DNA from: Phycisphaerae bacterium
Lineage (GTDB): Bacteria; Chloroflexota; Anaerolineae; 4572-78; J111
Length of the DNA stretch: 53,072 nucleotides
Reading direction: 5' to 3'
NCBI GenBank assembly: GCA_028285035.1
Contig: JANQQF010000153.1
Location: 1 to 53,072, forward strand
Shown here: positions 51,942 to 53,072 of the stretch, piece by piece
Numbering within the stretch: position 1 is the stretch's first letter
Layout: every line of letters starts with the position of its first letter
Program-made: the position numbers and the translations under genes
Notes under the pieces: generated by a model
Seen by the model: the letters and a program-made list of their open reading frames with translations, nothing else
Told to the model about the DNA's origin: nothing
Database searches by the model: none

Positions 51942-52895
51942 ATGAGCCGATTTAACCAAACGCTAATCATCATCTTAATCCTCCAAATTGGGCTGGGTGT
52001 CTTTATGCTTTGGCCGCGCAGCGCTGGGTCGCAAGCCGGGACGCCCCTCCTGCCTGACTTCACCGCCGACAGTGTGACCCAATTAAGCATCAGTGACGGA
52101 GAGGGCAATACCGTCGTTATGGCCAAATCTGACAATGATTGGGTATTGCCTGAGGCCGGGGACTTTCCCGCCGATGGCAGCAAGATCACGCCCCTGTTGG
52201 AAAAGTTGGTTGATGTCCAGTCCGGGCGACTGGTCACCCAGACCGAGGACAGCCATAGTCGGCTGGAGGTCGGGGCCACCGACTTTAACCGCCGCCTACA
52301 AATCTCGCGGCAGAATAACCAACAAGACACCCTCTACTTGGGCAGTTCAGCCGGGGCCGGGGCCACCCACGTCCGGGTCAATGATCAAGCCGAGGTCTAT
52401 CTGACCGGGGCGGTCACTGCTTTTGAGGCCAATGCCCAAGCCTCCAACTGGATCGACACCCAGTACATCACGATCCCGCAAAGCACCACCGTGGCCATTA
52501 CCATTGAGAATGAGAACGGCACCATCGCCTTGGAGAAAGTCGGCGAGGAATGGACCCTGAGCGATCTGGCTGCGGGTGAGATTGTCAATCAAGCCGCCGT
52601 CACCACCCTGCTCAACCAAACCCACGCCATCCGAATGACTGAACCCGTCGGCTTGATTACCGAGGCCGATGATCTTTTCACCAATCCCAGCGCCACCATC
52701 ACCATCGCCAACGACGGCCAAAGTTATCGTCTCCAGGTCGGCGACCCAGACCCCACCACCAACACCTATCTCTTCAGTGCCTCAAACTCACCCTACTATG
52801 TCAACATCGCTCAATTTACCGCTGACGCCTTTACGACCAAGGCCCGAGCTGAGTTTTTGGAGCTACCACCGGAGGGTGAGGGTGGGACGAATTGA
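51942..52895 (+). CDS. DUF4340-domain membrane-anchored protein
   Basis: The 317-residue protein has one N-terminal membrane helix (about 7-24) and an outside region with the DUF4340 pattern, repeated twice: TQLSISDGEGNTVVMAKSDNDWVLPE (about 46-71) and VAITIENENGTIALEKVGEEWTL (about 184-207). GAAGGAAAAACG precedes the ATG. DUF4340 genes regularly follow GldA-GldFG-type ABC genes, so it is probably an accessory subunit of the same complex outside the membrane. Molecular function is unknown. Confidence 0.86.
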   Translation: MSRFNQTLIIILILQIGLGVFMLWPRSAGSQAGTPLLPDFTADSVTQLSISDGEGNTVVMAKSDNDWVLPEAGDFPADGSKITPLLEKLVDVQSGRLVTQTEDSHSRLEVGATDFNRRLQISRQNNQQDTLYLGSSAGAGATHVRVNDQAEVYLTGAVTAFEANAQASNWIDTQYITIPQSTTVAITIENENGTIALEKVGEEWTLSDLAAGEIVNQAAVTTLLNQTHAIRMTEPVGLITEADDLFTNPSATITIANDGQSYRLQVGDPDPTTNTYLFSASNSPYYVNIAQFTADAFTTKARAEFLELPPEGEGGTN

Positions 52896-52929
52896 GGGTG
52901 ATTTGTAAAAATTGATTATGTTAAAATGC

Positions 52930-52962
52930 AAAAGCCGACGTCAATTGACATCGGCTTTTTTG
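52930..52962 (+). terminator. Intrinsic terminator after the DUF4340 gene
   Basis: AAAAGCCGA (52930-52938) pairs with TCGGCTTTT (52951-52959), and the inner bases pair further with one mismatch. Six or more T follow. It can also act on the reverse strand, with a weaker T-run. Confidence 0.85.
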
Positions 52963-53072
52963 TTGATCATAAAATCGGTTGGCTTGGTCCCAACACCCCC
53001 CACCGCGATTTTCAAACCAATTGGGTCTGCTACTACGGCCACCACTGGACCGCTTCGTATCAGCAGATTGAG
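52941..53072 (-). other. Possible partial reverse-strand gene at the window edge
   Basis: One reverse-strand frame is open from the edge to a TGA at 52941 and gives 43 residues containing GPVVAVVADPIGLKIAVGG, a protein-like pattern. A forward frame from an ATG at 52926 is also open to the edge but is rich in Trp and His and starts inside the terminator without a ribosome site. Too little is present to identify either. Confidence 0.25.

Noticed and set aside
52926..53072. Forward gene starting at an ATG near the right edge
   Set aside because: The start sits just ahead of a strong terminator, has no ribosome site, and the product is rich in Trp and His without a recognisable motif.

Overview
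The window looks like chromosomal DNA from an uncultured member of the Chloroflexota (Anaerolineae or a close relative). This is inferred from gene style: long Pro/Thr/Gln-rich linkers behind a single membrane anchor, a lamin-tail protein, paired GT39-type membrane glycosyltransferases with a C-terminal beta domain, SPFH proteins beside a TFIIB-type zinc-ribbon protein, and a Gld-type ABC exporter followed by a DUF4340 protein. No rRNA or other marker gene is present to prove it. Base composition is mixed and becomes visibly richer in G+C in the last 4 kb. There is no CRISPR array, integrase, transposase or phage block; this is mostly ordinary chromosome with several unusual fusions.

Layout. 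1-2.5 kb: the end of an oligopeptide-type solute-binding protein, a strong terminator, then its two permeases. 2.6-8.8 kb: a stand-alone HisKA-like domain without its histidine, an orphan LivJ-type lipoprotein, a small anchored protein, adenylate kinase, a lamin-tail protein, an inositol-phosphatase homologue and an ATPase/winged-helix regulator. 8.9-13.8 kb: one reverse-strand cluster of a membrane PP2C phosphatase, a double zinc-ribbon protein and two coupled SPFH paralogues, closed by a terminator. 14-17.8 kb: an XdhC-YHS-YHS fusion, an RlaP-type nucleotidyltransferase and a PhoD-type phosphatase. 17.9-21.2 kb: an ArsR repressor with five SRPBCC, DinB and DUF899 genes and three matching operator-like palindromes. 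21.3-28.1 kb: a GMC oxidoreductase, an MFS transporter, a class V aminotransferase and a MurF-alanine racemase fusion. 28.2-31.9 kb: a TrmO-chorismate mutase fusion, tRNA-Leu(CAG), tRNA-His(GTG), a GT39 glycosyltransferase and a RusA-like nuclease. 32.4-36.8 kb: pspA, a two-helix coiled-coil membrane protein and a second GT39 protein. 37-43.7 kb: a PIG-L deacetylase, greA behind a promoter-terminator leader, then lysS, tsaC, a GT4 enzyme, a WecG/TagA enzyme and a threonine/serine dehydratase-like gene in tight succession. 43.9-47.5 kb: clpC and a pentapeptide-repeat protein, convergent on a shared terminator. 47.8-52.9 kb: a GldA-like ATPase, a GldF-GldG single-chain fusion and a DUF4340 protein.

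How genes may work together. Three groups concern the envelope: the SPFH/zinc-ribbon/phosphatase cluster, the pspA cluster and the Gld-type exporter. The t6A37 tRNA modification theme appears twice (TsaC makes the precursor; TrmO methylates the product). The best-supported regulatory unit is the ArsR regulon: three palindromes with the same 10-6-10 geometry stand before arsR, before the DinB gene and before the last SRPBCC gene, and the arsR copy overlaps both the promoter -10 and the start codon.

Coordinates were read by eye. Start codons were moved from the longest open frame to a better-supported internal codon for adk, the second SPFH gene, phoD, murF-alr, lysS, the WecG/TagA gene and the dehydratase gene.
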